DNA of 28,869 nt from CAZPMC01 sp964587755 (GTDB taxonomy: Bacteria > Bacillota > Clostridia > Acetivibrionales > DTU013). A program made the translations under genes and the position numbers. The notes below the pieces were generated by a model. It was not told where the DNA came from and did no database searches. It was given only the letters and a program-made list of their open reading frames with translations. Below are positions 1 through 7,153 of the stretch, piece by piece (the stretch's first letter is position 1; each line of letters opens with the position of its first letter). Location: positions 1-28,869 of the forward strand of contig CAZPMC010000028.1 in the NCBI GenBank assembly GCA_964587755.1, given 5' to 3'.

Positions 1-574
1 AATACGGAGGATTTGATACAATGATATCAAATTGCTCATTGCTCATTCCATCAAACAAATCGCTTCTTACCAGCTTTACCCTATCATCCACGCCAATCCT
101 GAGTACATTCCTTTGAGCCATCACAAGGGCCTCCGGCATCTTGTCCAATGCGGTAACATACGCATTTGGCAGATAATGTGCCAGGCTAATAGCAATACAT
201 CCCGAACCTGTGCCCACATCAAGTATGCGTATATTTCCCTTAAGCTCCTTACAATGATTAATCAATATTTCCACCAGTGTCTCGGTTTCCTGCCGCGGCA
301 CAAGCACACCCTGTCCTACTTCAAAAATAAGTGACATAAATTCCTGTTGCCCTGTCAGATATTGAAGAGGCTTTCCCAAAGCCCGCTCCTTAATTAAATT
401 AAAATAGTCCCCGGTGCTCCTTTCAGACATCTCCACTGTTCCATGAGAATATAGGAAGCTACGCTCACAGCACAAGATAAAGCAAAGCAGTACCCCTGCA
501 TCATTTGCCGGGACATTATTCCCAGCAAGCTTCAATGTTTCTGTACCTTTTTTGAATGCCTCTGCTATAGTCAT
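1..574 (-). CDS. prmC: Peptide chain release factor N5-glutamine methyltransferase PrmC (3' end outside window)
   Basis: Partial gene: about 191 codons are present and the reading frame stays open to the window edge. The product methylates the glutamine of the GGQ motif in release factors RF1 and RF2, using S-adenosylmethionine. The first 80 or so residues form the helical N-terminal domain typical of PrmC. They are followed by the SAM-binding motif DVGTGSG (minus strand, about 219-199), and the visible part ends on the catalytic NPPY motif at bases 2-13. The ATG at 574 follows GAGG nine bases upstream and lies 17 bases after the yqhQ-like stop, so the two are probably co-transcribed. In many clostridia prmC follows rpmE and a DUF1385 gene and precedes prfA; prfA would lie beyond the edge. 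Family assignment is secure. Confidence 0.93.
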   Translation of the reverse strand, partial: MTIAEAFKKGTETLKLAGNNVPANDAGVLLCFILCCERSFLYSHGTVEMSERSTGDYFNLIKERALGKPLQYLTGQQEFMSLIFEVGQGVLVPRQETETLVEILINHCKELKGNIRILDVGTGSGCIAISLAHYLPNAYVTALDKMPEALVMAQRNVLRIGVDDRVKLVRSDLFDGMSNEQFDIIVSNPPY

Positions 575-591
575 GTCTTAAAACCTCGAGT

Positions 592-1518
592 TTACCATTT
601 GTCAGAATCGTTTTCCACCAATACATTCTTCATCGCTTCTATTGCCACTTCAATCTGGGAATCATCCGGCTCCCTGGTGGTTAAATGCTGAAACAGCAAG
701 CCTGGTGCGCTAATAAGCTTCATAACCGCCCAGTCTGTATGCCTGCCTGCAAACCTTAAAATCTCGTAAGCAATTCCTGCTACCAACGGGATAAACAGTA
801 GACGCAGCATCAAATTAATCAGTGGGTGATGAAACCCCAGGAATGAGAATACCAAAATACTTATAATCATAACAAGGAAAAGAAACGACGTGCCGCAGCG
901 AGGGTGTTTAGTAGAATGTTTTCTGACGTTCTCAACAGTCAGATCTTCCTCGTGCTCATAGCAATGAATGGTTTTGTGCTCTGCTCCGTGATATTGCCAT
1001 ACTCTCTTTATATCGTTGAGCATAGTGGCAAGATATACATACCCAAAAAATAATACTACTCTGATAAACCCCTCAAAAAGGTTGTGATATAAAACTCCTG
1101 TGCCTGTCCTTTCAAAAGGCAGTAATCCTGCTAAGAGATTTGGAAGCAAAATAAACAGGCCGATACTGAATGCAAGAGAAACAACTACCGATGCATAAAT
1201 AACAGCATCCTTTCCTTTATCCTTAAACAGCTTCTCAATAAATGAATCAAACTTCGACGGCTTCTGCTCTTCCTCATCTTCCAGCTCAACAAACTCTGCA
1301 GAGTACATTAGCGCTTTGACCCCGACTACCATCTGCCTGAATAAGTTGACACATCCCCTTATAAACGGCACCTTAGATAACGGGGATTTTGCCGGTAAAG
1401 GTTTTTTATCAACCACGATTTCTCCATCTGGCTTTCTTACCGCTATAGCTATATTTTCAGGTCCCATCATCATAAGACCCTCTATTAGCGCCTGACCCCC
1501 TATTGTCGTCTTTTTCAT
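592..1518 (-). CDS. yqhQ: DUF1385 (YqhQ-like) integral membrane protein
   Basis: A 308-residue membrane protein of the DUF1385 family, related to B. subtilis YqhQ. The family is often described as a predicted metal-dependent enzyme, but its biochemical role is not established. The N terminus carries the family signature GGQALIEGLMMMGP (residues 7-20). Hydrophobic segments lie at about 108-134, 150-168 and 210-230. Between them is a histidine- and cysteine-rich stretch: H177, H181, H185, C186, then HPRCGTS at 205-211. These are plausible metal ligands. The ATG has AAGGAG six bases upstream. The gene sits between the rpmE terminator and prmC, a neighbourhood common in clostridia. The family call is firm; the molecular function is unknown. 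Confidence 0.85.
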   Translation of the reverse strand: MKKTTIGGQALIEGLMMMGPENIAIAVRKPDGEIVVDKKPLPAKSPLSKVPFIRGCVNLFRQMVVGVKALMYSAEFVELEDEEEQKPSKFDSFIEKLFKDKGKDAVIYASVVVSLAFSIGLFILLPNLLAGLLPFERTGTGVLYHNLFEGFIRVVLFFGYVYLATMLNDIKRVWQYHGAEHKTIHCYEHEEDLTVENVRKHSTKHPRCGTSFLFLVMIISILVFSFLGFHHPLINLMLRLLFIPLVAGIAYEILRFAGRHTDWAVMKLISAPGLLFQHLTTREPDDSQIEVAIEAMKNVLVENDSDKW

Positions 1519-1540
1519 ATATACTCCTTAAGCAAGCCTA

Positions 1541-1573
1541 AAAAATTAAAGGCTGAAAATTCTTCAGCCTTTA
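1541..1573 (-). terminator. Rho-independent terminator after rpmE
   Basis: An 11-bp perfect stem (TAAAGGCTGAA at 1547-1557 against TTCAGCCTTTA at 1563-1573) with a 5-base loop. On the minus strand it is followed by a run of T (ATTTTT). It lies between the rpmE stop at 1607 and the yqhQ-like start at 1518, so it separates rpmE from the downstream genes, at least partly. Confidence 0.8.
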
Positions 1574-1606
1574 GTGTAGCATCTTCATACACATTTTTCA
1601 ATTGTA

Positions 1607-1819
1607 CTATTCAACGTTATCTACTATGCCGAATTTCTTTTTAAATCTCTCAACGCGTCCGCCTGTATCAGCAAGCTTTTGCTTTCCGGTAAAGAACGGA
1701 TGACATTTTGAACATATTTCAACATGCAGATTCTCTTTTGTAGACCCTGTAGTAAAGGTCTCACCGCAAGCACATCTAATCTCTGTTTCTACGTATTTTG
1801 GATGGATTTTCTCCTTCAT
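1607..1819 (-). CDS. rpmE: 50S ribosomal protein L31, zinc-binding form
   Basis: A 70-residue large-subunit ribosomal protein L31. It has the family opening IHPKY and the cores CSKCHPFFTGKQ and TGGRVERFKKKFG. Cysteines 16, 18, 36 and 39 mark the zinc-binding (C+) form, which under zinc limitation is typically replaced by a cysteine-free paralogue. The frame is open 15 codons further upstream to an ATG at 1864. I chose the ATG at 1819 because AAGGGG lies eight bases upstream and the protein then matches normal L31 length and N terminus. A promoter directly behind rho and a terminator after the gene suggest it is largely its own transcription unit. Confidence 0.97.
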   Translation of the reverse strand: MKEKIHPKYVETEIRCACGETFTTGSTKENLHVEICSKCHPFFTGKQKLADTGGRVERFKKKFGIVDNVE

Positions 1820-1890
1820 CGTTAATTCCCCTTCCTTCGCCTTTTGCAAAATAGTTGTCGCCATTTTGCTCTCAAACTAAAACAAAAGAT

Positions 1891-1919
1891 ATCTTACCAC
1901 AATTTTTCACCGTAATCAA
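1891..1919 (-). promoter_or_regulatory. Candidate sigma-A promoter for rpmE
   Basis: TTGATT (1914-1919), a 17-bp spacer, then TAAGAT (1891-1896) preceded by TGG, which gives an extended -10. It starts just behind the rho stop codon and would give a leader of about 65 bases before rpmE. Confidence 0.5.
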
Positions 1920-1922
1920 GTA

Positions 1923-3860
1923 CTACTTATCAATAAATGCTTTGTTTATGCTGTTGACAAACTCCTCATTAGTTTTTGTCTGAATCAGTCTATTTAAAAT
2001 CATTTCAGTGACATCGGAGGGTCCTAAGTTGCTCATTGCTTTTCTGATTGCCCAGATGCTTTCCATTTCCTTTTGATTAAGCAACAAATCCTCTCGCCTT
2101 GTCCCTGACTTATTAATATCGATAGCCGGGAAAATACGTTTCTCTGACATTTTCCTGTCAAGATGTATTTCCATGTTGCCTGTACCCTTGAATTCCTCAT
2201 ATATAACATCGTCCATACGGCTTCCCGTCTCAATTAAAGCTGTTGCAATGATTGTCAGGCTGCCTCCGAACTCAATGTTCCTGGCTGACCCGAAAAATCT
2301 TTTTGGGCTGTGTAACGCACCGGGATCAAGACCTCCCGAAAGAGTTCTTCCTGTCGGCGGTATAGTAAGGTTATATGCCCTGGCAAGCCTTGTTATACTG
2401 TCAAGGAGTATCACCACATCCTTTTTATGCTCAACGAGTCTCTGGGCTCTGTCAAGAACAATTTCAGCCACCTTAATATGGTGCTCGGGGACCTTGTCAA
2501 AGGTTGAATAGACAATTTCACCCTTTATGGAGCGCTGCATATCAGTTACTTCCTCAGGCCTCTCATCAATAAGTAAAACGATAAGCTCTATTTCCGGGAA
2601 ATTTGTAGTTATTGCATTTGCTATCTTTTTAAGGAGTATTGTTTTACCGGCTTTTGGCGGTGAAACAATCATACCCCTTTGCCCTCTCCCAATAGGAGCT
2701 ATCAAGTCGATAAGCCTGGTGGACAACTCTTTCGGGGTAGTCTCAAGAGTAATCCTCTGGTCAGGGAAAATAGGTGTAAGATGTTCAAAAGGGGTTCTTT
2801 TTGATGCGACATCAGGAGTGTCCCCATTGACAGTCTGAACATACAGCAGCGCCTGGAACTTCTCACCGTCCTTGGGAATCCTGCCCTTGCCTTTTATCTT
2901 GTCACCGGTTTTAAGGTTAAATCTCCTTATTTGGGATGGCGAAACATATACGTCCTTTGAACCGGATAAAAAATTATCGCTTCTCAAAAAACCGTATCCA
3001 TCAGGTAATACTTCAAGAATACCTTCAACAGGGTCATCACTTTCTATCTTTTCTGTTCCGTTTTGATAGTATTGCCTGTTTTCAAACTGACCGTTACCAT
3101 TCTCTTTTCTCTGGGATTCACTTGGTTTGCTTGCAGGTTTTTCATCGGTAGTCTGCACAGATGTGCTGTATTTGTTCTTATAGCTGCCCTGACTTTTGCT
3201 TGTTCCTGCTGCATAGTGCTTTTGAGCTGTATAAGACGTATCCTTTTGGACGCTGTCGTCAGATTTGGACTCTGTTTGCGTAGTTTCAATTTTCTCTTCC
3301 GGCTTTTCTTCTTTCTTGCCGGAGTCTGCTTCTGTGGCTTGTGCAGTCTTTTTACCGGCAGCCTCTTCCTCGTGCTTTTCTGCCTTCTCTTCCGCTGGAG
3401 TCTCTGTCTTTTCGGTAGCTTTAGCCACCGACTTTTTAGGTCTGCCTCTCCTTGATTTTTTTTCAACTACAGGCTTATCCTCAGATTCTGCGTTTGTATC
3501 ATCTGCAGAAGCATCTGACTCTTCTTTTTCCTCTGCCCTTTTTGGCTTTCTGCCTCTCTTTTTAATTTCGGGCACATCATCTGAAGGCTCTGACGCGGTT
3601 AACTGCTCAGCAGCATCACCCTCCTGGCCCTCTTTAGGTTTCCTGCCTCTTTTTGGCTTTACCTCAGGCTCTTGCGTCATTTCTTGCTCAGTGCTTTTCG
3701 TCTCAGTGGGCTCTGTCTGTTCAGCGCTGCTTTTTCCCGCACTGTAGATCCTTTCAATAAGTTCTTTTTTGTTGCATCTTGAAATATTCTTTAAGCCCAT
3801 CATTTTTGCTATATACTGCAAATCTTTCAGTGATTTTGCAGAAAGGTTTACCTCATCCAT
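1923..3860 (-). CDS. rho: Transcription termination factor Rho with a large charged insertion
   Basis: A hexameric RNA-dependent ATPase that terminates transcription. The protein is 645 residues against roughly 420-430 for E. coli and B. subtilis Rho. Residues 1-45 are the Rho N-terminal helical domain. Residues 46-272 are a low-complexity linker rich in K, E, T and S. Residues 275-345 are the cold-shock-like RNA-binding domain (GYGFLRSDNFL). The ATPase core follows, with Walker A SPPKAGKT at 400-407 and Walker B VVILLDS at 482-488. The linker carries three basic RGRKPK/RGRPKK blocks (71-76, 102-107, 138-143) that resemble AT-hooks. The ATG at 3860 is preferred over an upstream in-frame start at 3938, because it gives the standard Rho N terminus and follows GGCGGTGG. 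Catalytic motifs are intact, so it should be active. Confidence 0.97.
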   Translation of the reverse strand: MDEVNLSAKSLKDLQYIAKMMGLKNISRCNKKELIERIYSAGKSSAEQTEPTETKSTEQEMTQEPEVKPKRGRKPKEGQEGDAAEQLTASEPSDDVPEIKKRGRKPKRAEEKEESDASADDTNAESEDKPVVEKKSRRGRPKKSVAKATEKTETPAEEKAEKHEEEAAGKKTAQATEADSGKKEEKPEEKIETTQTESKSDDSVQKDTSYTAQKHYAAGTSKSQGSYKNKYSTSVQTTDEKPASKPSESQRKENGNGQFENRQYYQNGTEKIESDDPVEGILEVLPDGYGFLRSDNFLSGSKDVYVSPSQIRRFNLKTGDKIKGKGRIPKDGEKFQALLYVQTVNGDTPDVASKRTPFEHLTPIFPDQRITLETTPKELSTRLIDLIAPIGRGQRGMIVSPPKAGKTILLKKIANAITTNFPEIELIVLLIDERPEEVTDMQRSIKGEIVYSTFDKVPEHHIKVAEIVLDRAQRLVEHKKDVVILLDSITRLARAYNLTIPPTGRTLSGGLDPGALHSPKRFFGSARNIEFGGSLTIIATALIETGSRMDDVIYEEFKGTGNMEIHLDRKMSEKRIFPAIDINKSGTRREDLLLNQKEMESIWAIRKAMSNLGPSDVTEMILNRLIQTKTNEEFVNSINKAFIDK

Positions 3861-3999
3861 AATCCACCGCCTATTAAAATATATACCATTGAGTAATCTC
3901 GTCAGGGATTTGCCTTGACAATCGGAATGCCAAGCCACTACCGATCCTTTGCATATGAAACTTCCTAAGTTTAAACAGGAAAATCAAAACAATAGAATG

Positions 4000-4009
4000 A
4001 ATCGCGATT
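4000..4009. promoter_or_regulatory. Palindrome at the expected rho transcript start
   Basis: AATCGCGATT is a perfect 10-bp palindrome within a slightly longer imperfect one. It sits about 5-14 bases downstream of the start site predicted from the rho promoter, where a repressor or an early pause signal could act. No binding protein is known to me for it. Confidence 0.3.
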
Positions 4010-4020
4010 ATTACTAGCTT

Positions 4021-4049
4021 ATTATAGCATTTTCGCGCACTCATGTCAA
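4021..4049 (-). promoter_or_regulatory. Perfect-consensus sigma-A promoter for rho
   Basis: TTGACA (4044-4049), a 17-bp spacer and TATAAT (4021-4026): both hexamers match the vegetative consensus exactly. The predicted start near 4014 gives rho an untranslated leader of about 150 bases. That leader contains a weak hairpin (3901-3919) without a following T run. Confidence 0.85.
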
Positions 4050-4081
4050 TCTTTTACATGCGGAGTAATTCTTCTGCATCT

Positions 4082-4735
4082 CTACAAAACAGGTTTTTCA
4101 AGCTTATTAGGGTGATAATTGCATCTGTTCATAGAAATAACAATCTGGTTTTCCTCTAATAAGTTCTTTAAATCCCCGTTCTTAGCAGCAGCAAGCTTGA
4201 TACTGCCGTTACATTTACCGCACCTCAAAAATACACAGTCCGAAAGCAGAACCAATTCTATATCTTCACTTCCACACTCACAGTACAGGTTGTTTTTTAA
4301 TGCTATATCATGAATATGATTTAATGTATCAAACATTACCTGTGTATTTAGAAAATAGCTCTCAAAGCCGTATGCGCTAATCAGTTCATCAAATTCTTCC
4401 TCAAGAGAGTCCACCTTTCTTCTGACTGCCTCGTCCTTACCGATAAAGCATATCTGTATATCAGTCTCGGGGCAATTAAATCCAAGCAGCTGTCCCGATA
4501 AAATACTCTTCCTGGTAAATAAATAAGTATGCTTGTTTCCGCAGCCGATGCACGGAATAATGATAAGAAAGCTTTTTTCACTGTCTTTTTTTATGTTTAT
4601 ACTAGATTCCTTACACCGGCATGGTAAATCAAAATTCTTTTTATATAATAGTGTAAACATCGATACGTCAAAGAATTCGAAGCTACCACAAGAGGTACAT
4701 TTGTATGCGATGGTGACACTTGTATCTATCAGCAT
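4082..4735 (-). CDS. Cysteine-rich (zinc-ribbon-like) protein of unknown function
   Basis: I do not recognise this 217-residue protein. It has no signal peptide or membrane segment, so it is probably cytoplasmic. Cysteine pairs are spread along it: CTSC (13-16) with CRC (39-41), CIGC (62-65), and near the C terminus CEC followed about 20 residues later by CGKC. This fits two or three small zinc ribbons. The middle carries a short acidic, possibly coiled-coil helix (KVDSLEEEFDELI). The ATG at 4735 has GAGGTGG five bases upstream. A GTG three codons earlier overlaps that ribosome binding site and is rejected. It lies between the YcdB/SLH gene and rho, with the rho promoter downstream, so it is probably a separate unit. 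Zinc binding is inferred from spacing only. Confidence 0.8.
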   Translation of the reverse strand: MLIDTSVTIAYKCTSCGSFEFFDVSMFTLLYKKNFDLPCRCKESSINIKKDSEKSFLIIIPCIGCGNKHTYLFTRKSILSGQLLGFNCPETDIQICFIGKDEAVRRKVDSLEEEFDELISAYGFESYFLNTQVMFDTLNHIHDIALKNNLYCECGSEDIELVLLSDCVFLRCGKCNGSIKLAAAKNGDLKNLLEENQIVISMNRCNYHPNKLEKPVL

Positions 4736-4812
4736 TTTTCCCACCTCACATATTATTATTCGCCATTTTTGAAAAAAATCCTCCTTAGGGCAATTTTTCT
4801 GTTTTTCCGGGC

Positions 4813-4858
4813 GAAAATAAAGGGACAGGATCAGGTGTCAAACCTTTGTCCGTCCCTT
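4813..4858 (-). terminator. Hairpin terminator after the YcdB/SLH gene, formed by a GGGAC repeat element
   Basis: Outer stem AAGGGAC (4820-4826) with GTCCCTT (4852-4858), and a smaller inner AGGT/ACCT stem. On the minus strand it is followed by TATTTTCG. It lies 36 bases after the stop of the gene ending at 4895. The sequence also belongs to a short dispersed repeat family (see 10500-10566). Confidence 0.55.
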
Positions 4859-4894
4859 GAATTATTCATTTGATATCCGGCATTTCCCGAGAAA

Positions 4895-7045
4895 TCAATC
4901 ACTTAGATAATTATAAATCAAAACAATACTCTCAGCTCTCGTTATATTATCCTTAGGCCGGAATTTCCCGCCATTTCCGCTAACAATGCCCAGACCTGAG
5001 GCTATTGTAACATATCCAACCAGACTCTCATCTATTTTTGCTTTATCCTCAAAGTTACAGTTGAAAATACCCTTTATATCAGCAACCTTATCAAATTTGA
5101 GGGCACGTATTGCATACTTCACAGCTTCCTCCCTGGTTACTGTACCGTCGGGATTCTTTTCGTCCGCCTCAATTATTTCTTGTCTTATGAGATATGCGTA
5201 TAATTCATCTATCTCCTCACTTGTGCTTGCTGGTGTGAGGATGGGGCCATAGTAATGAGTCGTCTTTGAAAGGAGCGCCAGAAATTCCTTTTGTGTAATA
5301 TTTGCCGCGGGCTTAAATTCTGTTCCATCAAGATAAATACCATACTCGGCTAGGACCATTATTTTTTCCTCTGCGTAGTGTCCCTTTATATCTGTGTATT
5401 CAATTTTCACCGGTTCCTTATACGGTGTTCCTCCATAAGTGAGCAGATCGCCTGTATTGGCATCTATGTCGTATGGCTTATCGGGCTTGAGAGTATACAC
5501 TAGCACCAGCTCCGGTTTTATTTGAGACTCATTGCGCGGATCAATTTTTGAAGCGTCAACATATTTATATCTGTACTCAAGACCCAAACCCACCTTTTCA
5601 AACAGCTTTCCGTTTGCCGCTTCAATGCCTATAGCTCTGGCAGCTGACGGGAAGGATATATTGTACCAGTTAAGATTAAGGCCGATGACCATACCGTTTA
5701 CGTTGTCATAGCTGATACTAATCCCGTTATCAGGATAAGCTGCTCCATTAACCAGTCTTGTATAGTTTAAATAATAGCTTTCATTTGAAGTACCGGCATA
5801 ATCTTCATCAGAAACACTATCATATTCAACCTGCTTATAGTACTCCGGATAATATTGTGTTAAGAAAGCATCCACATTCTTCTTTACCGTTTCAAAATTA
5901 TCCTTGGGTAAAGCTCCTTCAACAAAACTGCCTCTCCTGTGGAAGCTTGTAATAACGCCTGTCTTTGCGTTAATTGAAACGCTGATATAGTCCTCGCTTT
6001 TTCCCGGCTCTTTTGGTTTACTGAATTGTAATGACCACTGATATTCATCTCTTTCAGGCCAATTAGTGCTTAAGTAATAGCTTTGTCTTGTATACTCTGA
6101 AGAAATGTTTAAGAATTTCGTGCTGCGGGCAATCTCTTCAACCTCATCAAGTGATTTCAGCTTTCCTGCTTCCTGCACCGCCGCAAGTTCATCGGGACTC
6201 AGCTCCACAGTCCGTCCAGCCTCATCAGCAGCCATTTCCTTTGCCATTGCCTGGTTTTTATCATTAATGCCATATATATAATCTCTGCCCAGTCTTTGCT
6301 TTCCACCTGTAAATGCGTCAATTCCGTAATAATTATTGCTGTATTTCGGTGAATATACCAAATAAGCTTTTACTCCATCTTCTGATGTGGAGGTTTTATA
6401 GGCAAGCCTAAGACCAAGGTTCTCAACATAAGCCTTTTGCGCCTCTTCAATAGAAATTGCATTGTTTAGTTCAGGAAATACAACATCATCTGTCCACCGG
6501 CGGTTATATTCCTGAAGAGCGCCTGTCTCACGGCTGACTGTAACACTCACCCTGTCATTGTAAAAAGGTACCCCGTTAACCACTCTGTAATATGTAAAGT
6601 AATAGCTGGAATCCATTATTCTGGTTTCAGTTGGTTCCTCATACTCAAGATTTTTGAGCAACCCGGGGGCAATTTCCTCAATATATGCCTCCGCCTTGGC
6701 TTTAGCATCCTGTCTGCTTATATTGGGGAGCTTATTGGTTATTTTGTAATCATCCATGGAATATCTGCTGTAGTTTATTATAACTCCATCCTCATCCACA
6801 GCTACATATATGCTTGTGGTATCTACATCTTCCCTCTTGCTCCATTCAAGGTAATATATTTTTTTAGTGCCTGATGTACTGATGCTTGAGCTAAACTTAT
6901 AATCTTGAGGTATTTGGAATTTTGACTTTGCAATCTTTATAGCATTCTCAAGCTCCTCATTAATTTCCGCTGCAAATCCCTTTAGTGGTATCGCAAGGGT
7001 AAATATGAGAATAAATGCAAGAAATAATGATATTTTCTTTTTCAA
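4895..7045 (-). CDS. Secreted YcdB/YcdC-repeat protein with C-terminal SLH modules
   Basis: A 716-residue exported protein. Residues 1-25 are a clear signal peptide ending near GFAA. Residues about 30-545 contain repeated YcdB/YcdC (PepSY-like) domains, recognisable by recurring blocks such as YYFTYYRVVNGVPFYNDRVSV and YYLNYTRLVNGAAYPDNGISI that end in turns like TGALQEY or GVITSFHRRG. Residues about 549-716 hold SLH modules, starting YTDIKGHYAEE and ending with FRPKDNITRAESIVLI, which would anchor it to pyruvylated wall polymer. It starts with TTG (TTG AAA AAG) behind TAGGAG nine bases upstream; no better ATG gives an intact signal peptide. PepSY-type repeats often inhibit proteases, but no target is visible here. 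No clear promoter was found upstream. Confidence 0.88.
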   Translation of the reverse strand: MKKKISLFLAFILIFTLAIPLKGFAAEINEELENAIKIAKSKFQIPQDYKFSSSISTSGTKKIYYLEWSKREDVDTTSIYVAVDEDGVIINYSRYSMDDYKITNKLPNISRQDAKAKAEAYIEEIAPGLLKNLEYEEPTETRIMDSSYYFTYYRVVNGVPFYNDRVSVTVSRETGALQEYNRRWTDDVVFPELNNAISIEEAQKAYVENLGLRLAYKTSTSEDGVKAYLVYSPKYSNNYYGIDAFTGGKQRLGRDYIYGINDKNQAMAKEMAADEAGRTVELSPDELAAVQEAGKLKSLDEVEEIARSTKFLNISSEYTRQSYYLSTNWPERDEYQWSLQFSKPKEPGKSEDYISVSINAKTGVITSFHRRGSFVEGALPKDNFETVKKNVDAFLTQYYPEYYKQVEYDSVSDEDYAGTSNESYYLNYTRLVNGAAYPDNGISISYDNVNGMVIGLNLNWYNISFPSAARAIGIEAANGKLFEKVGLGLEYRYKYVDASKIDPRNESQIKPELVLVYTLKPDKPYDIDANTGDLLTYGGTPYKEPVKIEYTDIKGHYAEEKIMVLAEYGIYLDGTEFKPAANITQKEFLALLSKTTHYYGPILTPASTSEEIDELYAYLIRQEIIEADEKNPDGTVTREEAVKYAIRALKFDKVADIKGIFNCNFEDKAKIDESLVGYVTIASGLGIVSGNGGKFRPKDNITRAESIVLIYNYLSD

Positions 7046-7153
7046 TTGAACCAGCTCCTAACCAAAAATATTTTAATGCGTTTTATCGCTATACAAATAG
7101 TTAGACTATAGTTTAGAAGCAATGTTCCATAATTTTCTTATATGTTTCTATTC

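Noticed and set aside
32..334. Plus-strand 100-codon frame at the window start
   Set aside because: It lies fully opposite prmC, whose SAM-binding and NPPY motifs prove the minus strand is coding.
1820..1864. In-frame 15-residue N-terminal extension of L31
   Set aside because: The internal ATG has the better ribosome binding site and gives the standard L31 N terminus.
3265..3747. Long plus-strand open frame opposite the rho linker
   Set aside because: It is a serine/phenylalanine-rich shadow of the repetitive K/E codons of rho, without a ribosome binding site or family resemblance.
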